From Chitinophagaceae bacterium (GTDB lineage Bacteria > Bacteroidota > Bacteroidia > Chitinophagales > Chitinophagaceae), in assembly GCA_017307735.1 (NCBI GenBank), contig JAFKGR010000020.1:1-64000 (forward strand): a stretch of 64,000 nt of DNA, in the 5' to 3' direction. Made by a program: the position numbers and the translations under genes. This document shows, one piece after another, positions 17,903-27,920 of the stretch. The notes below the pieces were generated by a model. The model was not told where the DNA came from. It saw only the letters and a list, made by a program, of their open reading frames with translations, and did not search any database. Position 1 is the stretch's first letter; every line of letters begins with the position of its first letter.

Positions 17903-18493
17903 TCACTCCTCTCCTTCCAATCCCCATTGGTCCATAATTCTTTTGTAATCGGCTTCAGGAAGCCTTACATAATCATAATGCCCTGCCAGCCTTTTCTGGC
18001 GCATGGCTTCATAGAGTGTGATGGCACAGGCAACAGAAATATTCAGGGACTTAATAATACCCACCTGGGGTATGATGAAAAAACCATCCATATATTTCAT
18101 CACATCTTCACTGATTCCGAGCGTCTCATTTCCGAAAACAAGAGCCATAGGTTTTGAAAAATCTAAATCGTAAAGATCCCGGGAGCCCTCACCAAGGTGT
18201 CCTGCAAAAATATTCTTGTATTTCTCTTTTACGGAAGAAAAGCAATCGGATGCATTGGTAAACTGGTGGACGGTGAGCCATTTGGATGCTGTTGATGAAC
18301 TGCGGAATCCCCATTTCTTGCGGGGAGCAACGGTACTGTTGAGAATGTAAATATCCTGAATACCCACCGCATCACAGGTACGCATAACCGCAGATACATT
18401 GTGCGGATCGAAAACATTTTCAAGTACAACTGTGATATCATTTTGACGTTTCGACAAAACATCAGTCAACCGCTTCCTTCGTTCGGGAGTCAT
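17903..18493 (-). CDS. trmH: tRNA (guanosine-18-2'-O)-methyltransferase TrmH (SPOUT)
   Basis: A 196-residue SPOUT-class RNA methyltransferase. The first motif is N-x-x-A-x-x-R-T-C-D-A-x-G near 32-45 (PHNVSAVMRTCDAVGIQ). The knot motif 2 (ALVFGNETLGIS) and motif 3 (IPQVGIIKSLNISVACAI) follow in order. TrmH methylates the 2'-hydroxyl of G18 in the D loop of tRNAs using S-adenosylmethionine. The gene starts 24 bases after the end of smc on the same strand and is probably transcribed with it. Confidence 0.88.
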   Translation of the reverse strand: MTPERRKRLTDVLSKRQNDITVVLENVFDPHNVSAVMRTCDAVGIQDIYILNSTVAPRKKWGFRSSSTASKWLTVHQFTNASDCFSSVKEKYKNIFAGHLGEGSRDLYDLDFSKPMALVFGNETLGISEDVMKYMDGFFIIPQVGIIKSLNISVACAITLYEAMRQKRLAGHYDYVRLPEADYKRIMDQWGLEGEE

Positions 18494-18517
18494 AACAAAA
18501 AATTTTATTGAAATATT

Positions 18518-21500
18518 TTACGAAGCCGCTGCTTCGACCGTTTCGTATTCATTCTCGAGTCCGCGGAAATCCACCGGAACCAGCTTGCTGACTCCCGGCT
18601 CCTGCATCGTGACACCATAGATAACATCCACAGATGCCATTGTCATTTTGTTATGAGTAATAATGATAAACTGTGATTCGTGGCTGAACTTCCTGATCAT
18701 CTGGGTAAATTTCTGCACATTCAAATCATCCAGCGGTGCATCCACTTCGTCAAGGATACAGAAAGGAGCCGGTTTGATAAGATAAATCGCAAACAACAAA
18801 GCTGTTGCTGTCAGGGTTTTCTCTCCACCACTCAATTGCGTAATGCTGGTAGGCCGCTTTCCTCTCGGTTTAGCCATAATGTCCACACCGGTCTCAGCCA
18901 GGTTTTCAGGATTTTCAAGAATCAAATCCGCTGTATCATCTTCAGTGAACAAAGCCTGGAAAACACTTTTGAAATTATCTCTTACCTTATTGAAAGTATC
19001 GAGGAATTTCTGATTGGCCGTTGATTCCACTTCTTCTATGGTTTGCAAAAGAGATTGCTTAGCATCCACCAAATCTCCTTTTTGCTCGGTGATGAAATCA
19101 AAGCGCTTCTTCATTTCCGTGAATGCCTCAATGGCCATAGGATTTACTTCACCCAGATTTTCCAGACGTTTTTTATATCTTTCATTTTGCTCCTGAAGTT
19201 CTTCTTTTGATTTCTCCGAAGTCCGTGATTCATCCAGAATTTCATCCAGATTCACTTTAAATTCAACCATCAGCCTTTCTTTCATTCCGGCCAGTTGCAA
19301 CTTAAGTTCATTCAACTTGTCTTTTACAGAATTAACCGCAAGCTCTGATTGTTCTTTGGAACGTTGAAGTTGACGCAACTGATTTTCTTTCTCTGCCAAC
19401 TCGTTTCTGAAAATATGAAATTGAGATTCTGCTTCATTCAAAATCCTTTCTTCATCTTCTTTCTGATGCATCAAATCTGATAATTCTTTATGCAGCAACT
19501 GAAGTTGGGAATCGGTTTCCAGCATTTGATTTCGTGTTTCCTCCAATTGAGTGCGGCTGTTCCCGGCCTGTGCTGCAAGGTCTTGCAGTTGACGGTTTTT
19601 AAATTCCAATTCCTGTTTCAAAGCCTGCACTTTGCTCTGTTGCCTTGTCAATTGCAGATCGGCTTCATGAAAAAATCTGTTTGAAGTATTAAACCTTTCT
19701 TCCGAAACAGAAAAGTCGGATTGAACCTGTTCCAAAACTTTTTCCTGTGAAGCGGTCTGAATCAGCAATTGTTCCAGTTTGCTCCGGGTATCGTTAATTC
19801 CTGACTGGGCCTGGCTAAGTTGCCGGTTTAAATCTTCGATCCTTTTTTCAGCCAGTTCGCCCTGTTGTTGTTGTGATTCCAGTTTGTTCTTTACCGCATT
19901 CACTTCATTTGTAACTGATATCAGTTCTCTCTGAAGTTCCTGAATTTGCTTATCCTTCAGCATACCATTCAACTCGATGACACGCCGGGATTTTTCGGTG
20001 ATGAGTGAATCAAGCGATTGGGTTTTCTTTTTCTGTTCTGCGATTTGAGAAGCGAGTTTTTCCAGGTTTTTTGCACGACCGATTTTCTTCCCTTCAAACA
20101 AACCCACACTTCCACCCGAAAGTGAATAATCACCTTTCACCATCCTGCCGGATTTTTCCAAAACTATTCCTGAAGCCTTCAGGAAAGAATCTTCATCTTC
20201 GGCAATACCTACATTGCTTAACAAATATTGAGCAAGCGGTTTATATTTTTCATCTACTTCAACTACGTCCAGGGCAGAAATCAATCCTTCATTTGTGTTT
20301 TTCTCCTCCTCACTTTTTTGAGGAAGTTCGTTCAAAATAAAAAACTTTGCCTTACCCTTTTTGTTGTTTTCAAGAAGAGTTATGGATTGCATTGCTTCAG
20401 TGCTGTCGGAAACAATATAATAATTCAGATAATTGTCAAGTAAATTTTCTACAGCGGCCCTGTATTCTTCTTTTACATAAAGAACATCGGAAAGCAGGGG
20501 TGCATCTTTTAACCAGGAAGCCTGATTATGCAAAAACTTTACGCTCTCAGGATATCCTTCCATTTTATCGACCAGGCTTTTCAGAAGGTCATGCTCATTT
20601 TGCTTTGCATCGAGGATCCTGTTTTCAGCATTCAGTTCATTTCTTTGATTTTCCAATGCAGACTGAGATTCCAAAATCTCCTGTTTCAGCGATTCATTCT
20701 GATTCCTCAGATCCTCCAGTTCTTTTGTCTTTGCATCCAGAAGATGCTGTTTTTCCCCAAGACTTTTTTCTAATTGAGAGCAAAGGTTTATTCTCTGTTC
20801 TTTTTCATCTTTGAGCAATGTAATACCTCTCTCAAGATTTGAAATGGAGGTATCGGCTACAGCTACAATCTTTTCTGCATCAAACCGGCTGCGTTGCAAT
20901 TGCAGCAATTCATTGCGGCTTTCTTCAAGGCCTTTCCTCTTGTTTTCAAAATCAATCCGTTTCTCTTCGAGGGAATCTTTGTGTTTCTGGACTTCCATTA
21001 TCTGCGAATCAAGTTTATTCCTTTCTTCTTCCAATTGATTATTCGTAAAAGAAATGCTTTCGTTGATTCCTTTGAGTTGCCCCTCTGCTTTCAAAATAAA
21101 ATCGTTCAGGCTTTGTTGTTTTTCTTTGAGATAGTTCATTCTCTGAGCGCTCAAATCTTCCTGCCCTTTTGCTGCATGCAGCTTGCTTGTAATTTCATTG
21201 AATGAAGTTTGCAAAGTATGCAATGCATTTTCTTTCCCGATAAAATCGACTTTGTCTTTTTCAATTTCAGCTTCTTTGCCTGCAATACCAGCTTCTAACT
21301 GTGTTTTCTTATCAGTTTCCGAATGTTGGGTTTGTGTCAATTCCTGATAGGTCAGATTAAAACCTTCGAGCGCCGCCTTGGCCAGTTCAATACTTGTTTC
21401 TTTATATTTCAGTTTTATTTCGAAATATTTCTCAGCTTTTTTTGCCTGATTTTCTAAAGATTTTAATTGATTGTTGATTTCAAATAACAAATCTTCTATC

Positions 21501-22069
21501 CTGGCGAGGTCATGTTCGGTAGATTCCAGTTTCAGGCGGGCTTCTCTTTTTCTCGTTTTATAAATCGTAATCCCCGCTGCCTGTTCCAGCATCCTGCGGC
21601 GGCTGTTGTCTTTATCTTTGATGATATCATCCACCATTCCCAATTCAATGATGGCATAACTGTCGGTGCTGATACCGGTATCCATAAACAGGTTGTGAAT
21701 ATCCTTTAACCGGCAACTCACATCATTCAACCTGTATTCACTATCCCCGTTTCTGAAATATTTTCGTGTAACTGTAACCGTATTGAATTCAGTGGGCAGA
21801 AGATTTCGGGTATTTTCAAAAGTCAGGCTCACCTCCGCCAGCCCACTTGCACTTCTGTTTTTGGAACCATTGAAAACAAGGCTGTCAAGGTTTTCACTCC
21901 TTAGCTGGCTGATCTTTTGTTCGCCGATTACCCAGCGGATGCTATCAATGATATTACTTTTGCCGCAACCATTTGGACCGATAATTCCGGTAATATCCTG
22001 ATCGAAGCTCAGAATGGTTTTATCGGCAAAACTTTTAAACCCTTTAATTTCAAGACTCTTTAATCTCAC
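18518..22069 (-). CDS. smc: chromosome segregation ATPase SMC
   Basis: A 1183-residue SMC protein of normal length. The N-terminal ATPase half has Walker A GPNGCGKSN at 32-40. Two long coiled-coil arms surround a hinge near residues 500-680. The C-terminal half carries the signature LSGGEKTL and the Walker B segment with DEVDAPLDD. SMC dimers load onto DNA with ScpA and ScpB and compact sister chromosomes. ScpA and ScpB genes are not in the window. The start codon is GTG at 22069, chosen because MRLKSLEIKGFKSF is the standard N-terminus and no ATG lies close upstream. It appears to be followed by trmH. Confidence 0.95.
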   Translation of the reverse strand: MRLKSLEIKGFKSFADKTILSFDQDITGIIGPNGCGKSNIIDSIRWVIGEQKISQLRSENLDSLVFNGSKNRSASGLAEVSLTFENTRNLLPTEFNTVTVTRKYFRNGDSEYRLNDVSCRLKDIHNLFMDTGISTDSYAIIELGMVDDIIKDKDNSRRRMLEQAAGITIYKTRKREARLKLESTEHDLARIEDLLFEINNQLKSLENQAKKAEKYFEIKLKYKETSIELAKAALEGFNLTYQELTQTQHSETDKKTQLEAGIAGKEAEIEKDKVDFIGKENALHTLQTSFNEITSKLHAAKGQEDLSAQRMNYLKEKQQSLNDFILKAEGQLKGINESISFTNNQLEEERNKLDSQIMEVQKHKDSLEEKRIDFENKRKGLEESRNELLQLQRSRFDAEKIVAVADTSISNLERGITLLKDEKEQRINLCSQLEKSLGEKQHLLDAKTKELEDLRNQNESLKQEILESQSALENQRNELNAENRILDAKQNEHDLLKSLVDKMEGYPESVKFLHNQASWLKDAPLLSDVLYVKEEYRAAVENLLDNYLNYYIVSDSTEAMQSITLLENNKKGKAKFFILNELPQKSEEEKNTNEGLISALDVVEVDEKYKPLAQYLLSNVGIAEDEDSFLKASGIVLEKSGRMVKGDYSLSGGSVGLFEGKKIGRAKNLEKLASQIAEQKKKTQSLDSLITEKSRRVIELNGMLKDKQIQELQRELISVTNEVNAVKNKLESQQQQGELAEKRIEDLNRQLSQAQSGINDTRSKLEQLLIQTASQEKVLEQVQSDFSVSEERFNTSNRFFHEADLQLTRQQSKVQALKQELEFKNRQLQDLAAQAGNSRTQLEETRNQMLETDSQLQLLHKELSDLMHQKEDEERILNEAESQFHIFRNELAEKENQLRQLQRSKEQSELAVNSVKDKLNELKLQLAGMKERLMVEFKVNLDEILDESRTSEKSKEELQEQNERYKKRLENLGEVNPMAIEAFTEMKKRFDFITEQKGDLVDAKQSLLQTIEEVESTANQKFLDTFNKVRDNFKSVFQALFTEDDTADLILENPENLAETGVDIMAKPRGKRPTSITQLSGGEKTLTATALLFAIYLIKPAPFCILDEVDAPLDDLNVQKFTQMIRKFSHESQFIIITHNKMTMASVDVIYGVTMQEPGVSKLVPVDFRGLENEYETVEAAAS

Positions 22070-22416
22070 AGATTCAATTTTTTTTTATATAATACAGGCA
22101 GTCGGCCTTTAGCGGCAAATATAGATTTAAAAGTACTTGAAATGCCGTTCTGCACTCTAATACACTGCTAAATTATGCACACCTTTTTCACAGAAAAATA
22201 CCGGGTAAGTACCTCGTAATTTTCACAATAAAGGTTCATTTGGTGAAATTAGAAAAAGCGGAACCGATCAGGTATTTTTTTGCCCTGATACATCAGTGAG
22301 ATAGAAAGGAAATCATAAAAAAGGCCGAATAATCCAAATACAACAAAAAGATTTTTCTCATAATATGAGGAAATATATCTTTGAAAGATCCATCTTAAAT
22401 CATTAAAATCTGGAAA
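22070..22416. other. 347-base intergenic region between smc and the stress protein gene
   Basis: No gene is supported. It carries the divergent promoters of smc (minus) and the universal stress protein gene (plus). The latter has a full -7 match at 22376-22383. No other structure was found. Confidence 0.4.
22376..22383 (+). promoter_or_regulatory. -7 element TATCTTTG upstream of the universal stress protein gene
   Basis: Full match to TAnnTTTG, 34 bases before the ATG at 22417. The expected -33 position is T-rich (TTTTT at 22352-22356) but lacks TTG. Confidence 0.45.
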
Positions 22417-23235
22417 ATGAAAAAAATTCTGGTGCCGGTAGATTTCTCTGAAACAGCAGAAAATGCTGCGAACTTTGCTACCAATTTCCTAAAAGACAAA
22501 GCTCCTGACGCTCATCTCATTCTCTATCATGTTTACAGTTCAATAAATCTTCCTTCCATTTCTCCCAAAGATGAAGGTTCGCGCCAGAGAGTGAGTGAAC
22601 ATGCACTGGAAGGCCTGGCCAAAGACCTTACAGGAAACGGTTCTATCTTTATTTCCTGTGTAGCAGAGGCTGGTGGTTTTATTGAAAGCATCAGTGATTA
22701 TGTGCTGGCAAATAAGATTGATCTGATCATCATGGGTATTACAGGCAGCAGCCGGATAGCCCAGGTTTTTATGGGTACTAACACGCTCAACGTGGTGAAA
22801 AGTGTGAATTGCCCGGTAATGATCATTCCTCCCGAAGCAAAATACAATGGATTGCACAAGGCTGTTTTCACTTCCGATTTTAAGGATGTTGCCAGAACCC
22901 ATCCCTTTGAATCAATCAAAAAGATTCTCAACATGTTTAACCCGGAGCTCGATATTGTCAATGTGGATGAAGACCATTATGTTGAACTAACCAATGAATA
23001 CAAGATTGAAAAAAAATCCATGGAAGACAATCTTGGAGAATTCCATCCCCAATACGCTTTCCTTCGTTCGTTCGATTTCCTTGATGGGATCAGCACTTTC
23101 GTCGAAAGCAGGGGAATCGATGTAATTATTACGTTGCCACGCAAACACGGATTGATGAGCCAGCTATTCAAAACAAGTCACACAAAAAAACTGGCCTATC
23201 ACAGCAGTATCCCCATCATTGCCATACCGCAATGA
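22417..23235 (+). CDS. tandem universal stress protein (UspA family)
   Basis: A 272-residue cytoplasmic protein with two Usp domains, at about 1-142 and 147-272. The first begins with the canonical KKILVPVDFSE strand and ends with a G-x2-G-x9-G-T/N nucleotide-binding loop (MGITGSSRIAQVFMGTN near 110-126), so it probably binds ATP. The second keeps the fold pattern (KAVFTSDF, ending SIPIIAIPQ) but its loop is degenerate, with KHGLMSQLFKTSHT in place of the glycine-rich motif. Tandem Usp proteins with one active and one degenerate domain are common in Bacteroidota. The physiological role is uncertain. Confidence 0.88.
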   Translation: MKKILVPVDFSETAENAANFATNFLKDKAPDAHLILYHVYSSINLPSISPKDEGSRQRVSEHALEGLAKDLTGNGSIFISCVAEAGGFIESISDYVLANKIDLIIMGITGSSRIAQVFMGTNTLNVVKSVNCPVMIIPPEAKYNGLHKAVFTSDFKDVARTHPFESIKKILNMFNPELDIVNVDEDHYVELTNEYKIEKKSMEDNLGEFHPQYAFLRSFDFLDGISTFVESRGIDVIITLPRKHGLMSQLFKTSHTKKLAYHSSIPIIAIPQ

Positions 23236-23423
23236 CAGTCATAGAACTTTTTGATTTTGGCAATATGCCTTAACTTGCCATTTTTACTGCCAATATCAGG
23301 TAAATTAGTTTTTTCATTTGAGTACTGACCTTTTAGTCTTCTCAAATTATTTCTTGCCTTGTTGTCAAAGGTTTTTGAAAAAACAACCTGGTTCTCCCGG
23401 CGGGAAATATTGAAAATAGTTTT

Positions 23424-24371
23424 ATGAAGAATATCAAAATCATCGAAGTTCCAAGCGAGATTGGTGCAGGAACCAGAGGTGCAAGCCTGGGTATAGAAGC
23501 CATCAAAGTTGCAGCCCTGGATTTTATGAGCAATTTTTTTGTCAATTTCCCTACAGAAAGAGTTGAGACAGAAAATAATCTCCTGTTCGAACCTATTTTT
23601 TCTCCTTACGCCAAAAGATTGCACGGCATTGTAAACATGGCCGAAAAAATCTCAAAATCGGTAAGCACCTGTATCAAAAATCAATTTTTCCCAATTGTAG
23701 TCAGTGGCGATCACAGTAACGCGATTGGCACTATTGCAGGAATTAAAATGGCCCTGCCAAAAAGTAAATTGGGAGTGATCTGGATAGATGCCCATGCCGA
23801 CATGCATACACCTTATACCACACCATCAGGAAATGTACATGGTATGCCGCTGGCTGCAAGTATCAGCGAAGACAATCTCGAATCCAAGGTGCACGAACTG
23901 GATGAGAAAACCACCAAACAATGGGAACAGCTAAAAAATCTCGGGAAGATTAATCCAAAAGTTTCCGGAGAAGACATTGTATTTATTTCTCTGCGGGATT
24001 TTGAAAAAGAAGAAAAATTTCTTATCGACAAATATGGAATGAAGGTCATTACAACAAGTGAGGTAAGAAGAAAAGGAGTCGAAAATGTAGTGAGAAGTAC
24101 ATTTCGTTATCTGAATGACTGCACGCATATTTATGTAAGTTTTGATGTTGACAGCCTTGATTCAGGAATCAGCAAAGGCACCGGAACACCCGTAAGTAAC
24201 GGATTGCGCGAAAGAGAGGCCGATGACCTGGTCAGCAAGCTGATGCAGAACAGAAAGATTTGCTGCTTTGAAGTGACCGAAGTAAATCCCACACTTGACA
24301 AGGAAAACCTGATGGCAGAAATAGCTTTTAATATTTTGCAAAGAAGTGTCAACGTACTTATGTTGAGTTGA
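23424..24371 (+). CDS. arginase
   Basis: A 315-residue ureohydrolase with all manganese ligands visible: His97 in SGDHSNAIG, Asp122-x-His124-x-Asp126 in IDAHADMH, and Asp241-x-Asp243 in SFDVDSLD. The substrate loop HTPYTTPSGNVHGMPLA (128-144) has the SGN-x-HGMP box typical of arginase rather than agmatinase or formiminoglutamase. The reaction is arginine to ornithine plus urea. The late CFEVTEVNP segment supplies the conserved Glu. With proline dehydrogenase at 10-11.6 kb it could feed arginine carbon into the glutamate pool via ornithine and P5C. No urease or ornithine aminotransferase is nearby. It is transcribed alone. Confidence 0.85.
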   Translation: MKNIKIIEVPSEIGAGTRGASLGIEAIKVAALDFMSNFFVNFPTERVETENNLLFEPIFSPYAKRLHGIVNMAEKISKSVSTCIKNQFFPIVVSGDHSNAIGTIAGIKMALPKSKLGVIWIDAHADMHTPYTTPSGNVHGMPLAASISEDNLESKVHELDEKTTKQWEQLKNLGKINPKVSGEDIVFISLRDFEKEEKFLIDKYGMKVITTSEVRRKGVENVVRSTFRYLNDCTHIYVSFDVDSLDSGISKGTGTPVSNGLREREADDLVSKLMQNRKICCFEVTEVNPTLDKENLMAEIAFNILQRSVNVLMLS

Positions 24372-24570
24372 TACACCATTTGCTGTTCTTCATTAAACAT
24401 CAGGAGGTTGATCTTTAGTATAGGTAAAAATCCTTGCGCCTGATTGAATAATCTTTTTAGCTGAGATTGTTGAATTAATTGTCAACGATTCCCTTTCTGT
24501 GATGATTAAGCAGCTTCATTTGCCTGAAAAAGGGTATATTGACCTCTCTCAGTAATCAAAACATTTACTT

Positions 24571-25695
24571 ATGAAATCTTTTACCTTTCTTTTGCTATCT
24601 ATATTTAGTTTAACCATGGCCTCAAATAAAGCAAAAAGCCAATCGTTGGATTCTATCTTTCCCGTTCGGGGATTGTGTATTGCAGCGCCTGCTCCCGCCA
24701 AAGTAGATTCCTTCATCACTTTTATCAAAGAAGAACTTGCGCCAAGACATATTAATACATTGATCCTGCGGGTGGATTTCAATTACAAATTTATTTCACA
24801 TCCGGAATTGATCGATACCATGCCTCTTTCAAGAGCTAACGTAAAAAAACTGGTAAAAGAATGTAAGAAATACCACATCAGGCTCATCCCGCAAATCAAT
24901 TTGTTGGGGCATCAATCGTGGCAAAGCCATCTCGGGAAATTGCTTGCTGTTTATCCTGAGTTTGATGAAACACCCTGGATATCCATTCCTGAAAAATATC
25001 AGTGGCCAAACAGAGATGAACTATATTGTAAAAGCTATTGCCCGCTTCACCCAAAAGTTCATGATGTTGTATTTGCGCTGATAGATGAAATCTGCGAAGT
25101 TTTTGAATCAGACGCATTTCACGCGGGAATGGACGAAGTGTTTTATATCGGAACGGATTTGTGCCCAAGATGCCAGGGACACGATAAGGCAGAATTGTTT
25201 GCCGGAGAGGTCAGAAAATTACGCGACCACCTGGCTGAAACCGGCCGTGAGCTTTGGATTTGGGGAGACAGGTTGCTCGAAGGAAAAGTGTCCGGAATGG
25301 GCATGTGGGAAGCGAGTTACAACAACACCCACCGCGCTATCAACATGATTCCGAAAGATGTTTTTATCTGTGACTGGCATTATGAGCGTCCGGATAAAAC
25401 TCCTGTAATTTTTGCTACAAAAGGATTTCGCGTGGCTACTGCACCCTGGCGTATCCCACAAGTTACCTCACGGCAGGTGGAAGATATGGCCACATTCAGA
25501 AATGAAGCAACTCCACAGGTGAAGAATAATTATAGCGGATTGATTCAAACCGTCTGGTCACACGCCATCATGTTCATCAGAGAGGCCAATCAATTCAAAT
25601 CAGGAAATGGCGATACGACCGGACAATGGGCTTCTTTTGTCGCTATGACCCAGAAAATGGATGAGATTGCAAAAAACAATTCAATGACTAAATAA
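24571..25695 (+). CDS. short exported GH20-family (beta-N-acetylhexosaminidase-like) protein
   Basis: A 374-residue protein with a signal peptide at about 1-24. It is a single TIM-barrel catalytic domain of glycoside hydrolase family 20. The catalytic pair Asp188-Glu189 lies in FHAGMDEVF, the expected place after strand 4, and a CPRCQG insert follows. Late barrel Trp residues (WIWGDRLL near 230, and W in TAPWRIP) fit the substrate pocket. It lacks the usual N-terminal GH20b domain, so it belongs to the compact subgroup. Likely substrates are terminal GlcNAc or GalNAc residues; specificity is not known. It stands between arginase and ychF with gaps of about 200 bases, so it is probably its own transcription unit. 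Confidence 0.82.
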   Translation: MKSFTFLLLSIFSLTMASNKAKSQSLDSIFPVRGLCIAAPAPAKVDSFITFIKEELAPRHINTLILRVDFNYKFISHPELIDTMPLSRANVKKLVKECKKYHIRLIPQINLLGHQSWQSHLGKLLAVYPEFDETPWISIPEKYQWPNRDELYCKSYCPLHPKVHDVVFALIDEICEVFESDAFHAGMDEVFYIGTDLCPRCQGHDKAELFAGEVRKLRDHLAETGRELWIWGDRLLEGKVSGMGMWEASYNNTHRAINMIPKDVFICDWHYERPDKTPVIFATKGFRVATAPWRIPQVTSRQVEDMATFRNEATPQVKNNYSGLIQTVWSHAIMFIREANQFKSGNGDTTGQWASFVAMTQKMDEIAKNNSMTK

Positions 25696-25865
25696 GTTTC
25701 AGGGAGATTTAATATCAGTTAAGATTTGAGTGGAAGATTGTTGAGCTTTTCTAAAAAAATTCAACTGTTTATTTTTAAGGTGAACCTCAGGAAATATTTA
25801 ATTCTTGAGAATCATCCCTGCCAATGTCTAAAACTTCGATACGCCAACTTAAACCCAATACATGG

Positions 25866-25873
25866 TATATTTG
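25866..25873 (+). promoter_or_regulatory. -7 element TATATTTG upstream of ychF
   Basis: Full match to TAnnTTTG, 34 bases before the ATG of ychF. No clear TTG is seen at -33. Confidence 0.45.
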
Positions 25874-25907
25874 CAGCCCTTAAAATTAAAAATTTAAAAG
25901 ATCGGAA

Positions 25908-27008
25908 ATGCCACTCAAAGCAGGAATTGTAGGGTTGCCCAATGTGGGAAAATCAACTTTGTTTAATGCAGTCAGCAACAGCGCCAAAGCACAGGCAAGT
26001 AATTACAGGTTTTGCACCATTGATCCCAATGTCGGACTGGTAAATGTGCCGGATGAAAGGCTCGACAAGCTTGCAGCGCTTGTAAACCCCGAAAGAATTG
26101 TACCGACACAAATTGAAATCGTCGATATAGCCGGGTTGGTAAAAGGTGCGAGCAAAGGTGAAGGTTTGGGAAATAAATTTCTTGCCAACATTCGTGAAGT
26201 AGATGCCATCATCCATGTGATCCGTTGCTTTGAAGATGCCAACATCCTCAGAGATGAAGGCCCGATTGATCCTATTTCTGATAAAGAGATTATTGAAACA
26301 GAACTTCAACTGAAGGATTTGGAAACCATTGATAAGAAAGTTTCCAAAATGGAAAAATTGGTCAAATCAGGGGATACCAAACTCAAACCGGAATATGATG
26401 TATTGCTGAAAGCAAAAGAACATTTGTCTCACGGAAAAAATATATTATCCCTTGCCGCAAACAAAGAAGAACAGGCATTGCTGAAAGAAAATTTCTTTTT
26501 AACCAACAAGCCCATTCTTTATGTGGCTAACGTTGACGAAGCATCCATGCACAGTGGAAATAAATTTTCAAAACTATTGGAAGATGCAGTGAAAAAAGAA
26601 GGCGCCGGAATCATCGTCATGTCAAATAATATCGAAGCCCAGATTGCCGAATTTGAAGATCCCGAAGAAAGAGCCGTTTTCATGGAAGAATATAAAATGA
26701 CAGAGCCTGCTCTTGATCGTCTGATACACAGTGCTTATAATCTCCTCAACCTTTCTACCTATTTTACAGCAGGTCCGATGGAAGTACGGGCATGGACCAT
26801 CAGCAAAGGATGGAAAGCGCCTCAGGCCGCAGGAGTCATCCACTCAGATTTTGAAAAGGGATTTATAAAAGCAGAAGTCATCAGTTACGATGACTTCATC
26901 AGGTATGGTTCTGAAACAGCTTGCCGTGAAAACGGTAAATTAAGAATCGAGGGTAAAGATTATACTGTTCAGGATGGTGATATCATGCACTTCAGATTTA
27001 ACGTCTGA
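25908..27008 (+). CDS. ychF: redox-regulated ATPase/GTPase YchF
   Basis: A 366-residue Obg-family P-loop protein with the usual length. The G1 motif is GLPNVGKSTLFNAV near 8-21 and G3 is DIAGLVKGASKGEGLGN. The G4 position reads NVDE instead of NKxD, which fits the ATP preference known for YchF/OLA1. A coiled-coil insert follows near 130-195, and a C-terminal TGS domain ends with HFRFNV. YchF binds ribosomes and influences stress responses in E. coli. The gene is alone and convergent with the DUF937 gene. Confidence 0.93.
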   Translation: MPLKAGIVGLPNVGKSTLFNAVSNSAKAQASNYRFCTIDPNVGLVNVPDERLDKLAALVNPERIVPTQIEIVDIAGLVKGASKGEGLGNKFLANIREVDAIIHVIRCFEDANILRDEGPIDPISDKEIIETELQLKDLETIDKKVSKMEKLVKSGDTKLKPEYDVLLKAKEHLSHGKNILSLAANKEEQALLKENFFLTNKPILYVANVDEASMHSGNKFSKLLEDAVKKEGAGIIVMSNNIEAQIAEFEDPEERAVFMEEYKMTEPALDRLIHSAYNLLNLSTYFTAGPMEVRAWTISKGWKAPQAAGVIHSDFEKGFIKAEVISYDDFIRYGSETACRENGKLRIEGKDYTVQDGDIMHFRFNV

Positions 27009-27047
27009 GACCAGATTCGCCAGTTACATCCAATCATTTAGCAGCAC

Positions 27048-27728
27048 CTACTTCAAATATGTGTTGCATCCCCTGCTGAAAATGATAAGCGCTATAACAA
27101 TAACTACTGCAAATATGATCGGGAAAATCCATCCCTTATTCTTTTTTTGTACAGAATCTGTCTGAACAGTTTCTACAACATGTTTATCATCTACACTGCC
27201 TTCTGACATGCCAAAAAGTGATCCTGCTTCTTTTATCCCCTCCGGAAGTTCACTCTTTGCTTTGTCTTTCAATCCGGTTATATAGCTATCCAATTGATCT
27301 GGAGTCAGGTTATTTTTACTCGCATGATCTCCCAGGTTTTTGAGCATTACCGACATTCCCAGCAGCATCAGCGGTCCGGCACTTTCATTTTTTATGCCGG
27401 AATATTTTGCAACGGCATGGTTAACTGCATTTTCATGTTTACCCAAAAGTTCAGAAATAATACCATTCTCAGCCAATTCATTGTGCAGGCTCGCCAGGTC
27501 CGGTTTTGGAGGCAGATAACTGACTGCACTTTTTGCCATGCTAAACACTGAACTCATCCCACCTTTGTCATTCTCAACGCGCTGAATGGCTGAAGCTGCT
27601 CCCAGGGGAATAATTGCAGAAAGCGCCTTGTCAACTGAACTGCTTTCTTCGTTTAAGGAAACCCCAATTTGTTGTTTAAACTCGGTCGTAAAATAATTTC
27701 TGACCTCTTTAAAAAAATCTGAATCCAT
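27048..27728 (-). CDS. DUF937 domain protein with C-terminal membrane anchor
   Basis: A 226-residue protein. Residues about 1-150 resemble the helical DUF937 domain, with repeats rich in small residues and a typical VDKALSAIIPLGAASAI opening. After a polar linker, a single hydrophobic segment at about 198-218 (IFPIIFAVVIVIALIIF) should anchor it in the inner membrane, with the helical domain in the cytoplasm. Function is unknown; relatives are often annotated only by domain. The gene is monocistronic and convergent with ychF. Confidence 0.75.
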   Translation of the reverse strand: MDSDFFKEVRNYFTTEFKQQIGVSLNEESSSVDKALSAIIPLGAASAIQRVENDKGGMSSVFSMAKSAVSYLPPKPDLASLHNELAENGIISELLGKHENAVNHAVAKYSGIKNESAGPLMLLGMSVMLKNLGDHASKNNLTPDQLDSYITGLKDKAKSELPEGIKEAGSLFGMSEGSVDDKHVVETVQTDSVQKKNKGWIFPIIFAVVIVIALIIFSRGCNTYLK

Positions 27729-27863
27729 TTTAGAAACTATTTAATGATTAATTAGTTGAATGTTTTAGTACACCTTTCAAATACATATTGATTTTAACAC
27801 AAATGTAGTGCCCAATGCTACGCTTTGATAAAAAAAATTCCACTGGTAATGTTGAGAAATGAA

Positions 27864-27895
27864 TAAAAACAAAACACCCGGCTTATCGCCGGGCA
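27864..27895 (-). terminator. terminator of the receptor-fasciclin transcription unit
   Basis: On the minus strand GCCCGGC, a GATAA loop and GCCGGG form a tight GC stem, followed by a T-rich stretch (GTTTTGTTTTT). It lies 26 bases after the fasciclin-protein stop codon. Confidence 0.8.
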
Positions 27896-27920
27896 TTTCT
27901 ATCAAAGAAAAATTTCAAGT

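Noticed and set aside
20347..20814. 155-codon plus-strand frame inside smc
   Set aside because: Antisense to the coiled-coil region of smc, with no domain features. Long shadow frames are expected opposite Leu/Glu/Lys-rich coils.
23390..23404. hairpin TCCCGGCGGGA before the arginase gene
   Set aside because: The palindrome has no room for a stable loop and no T-run, so it is unlikely to be a terminator.
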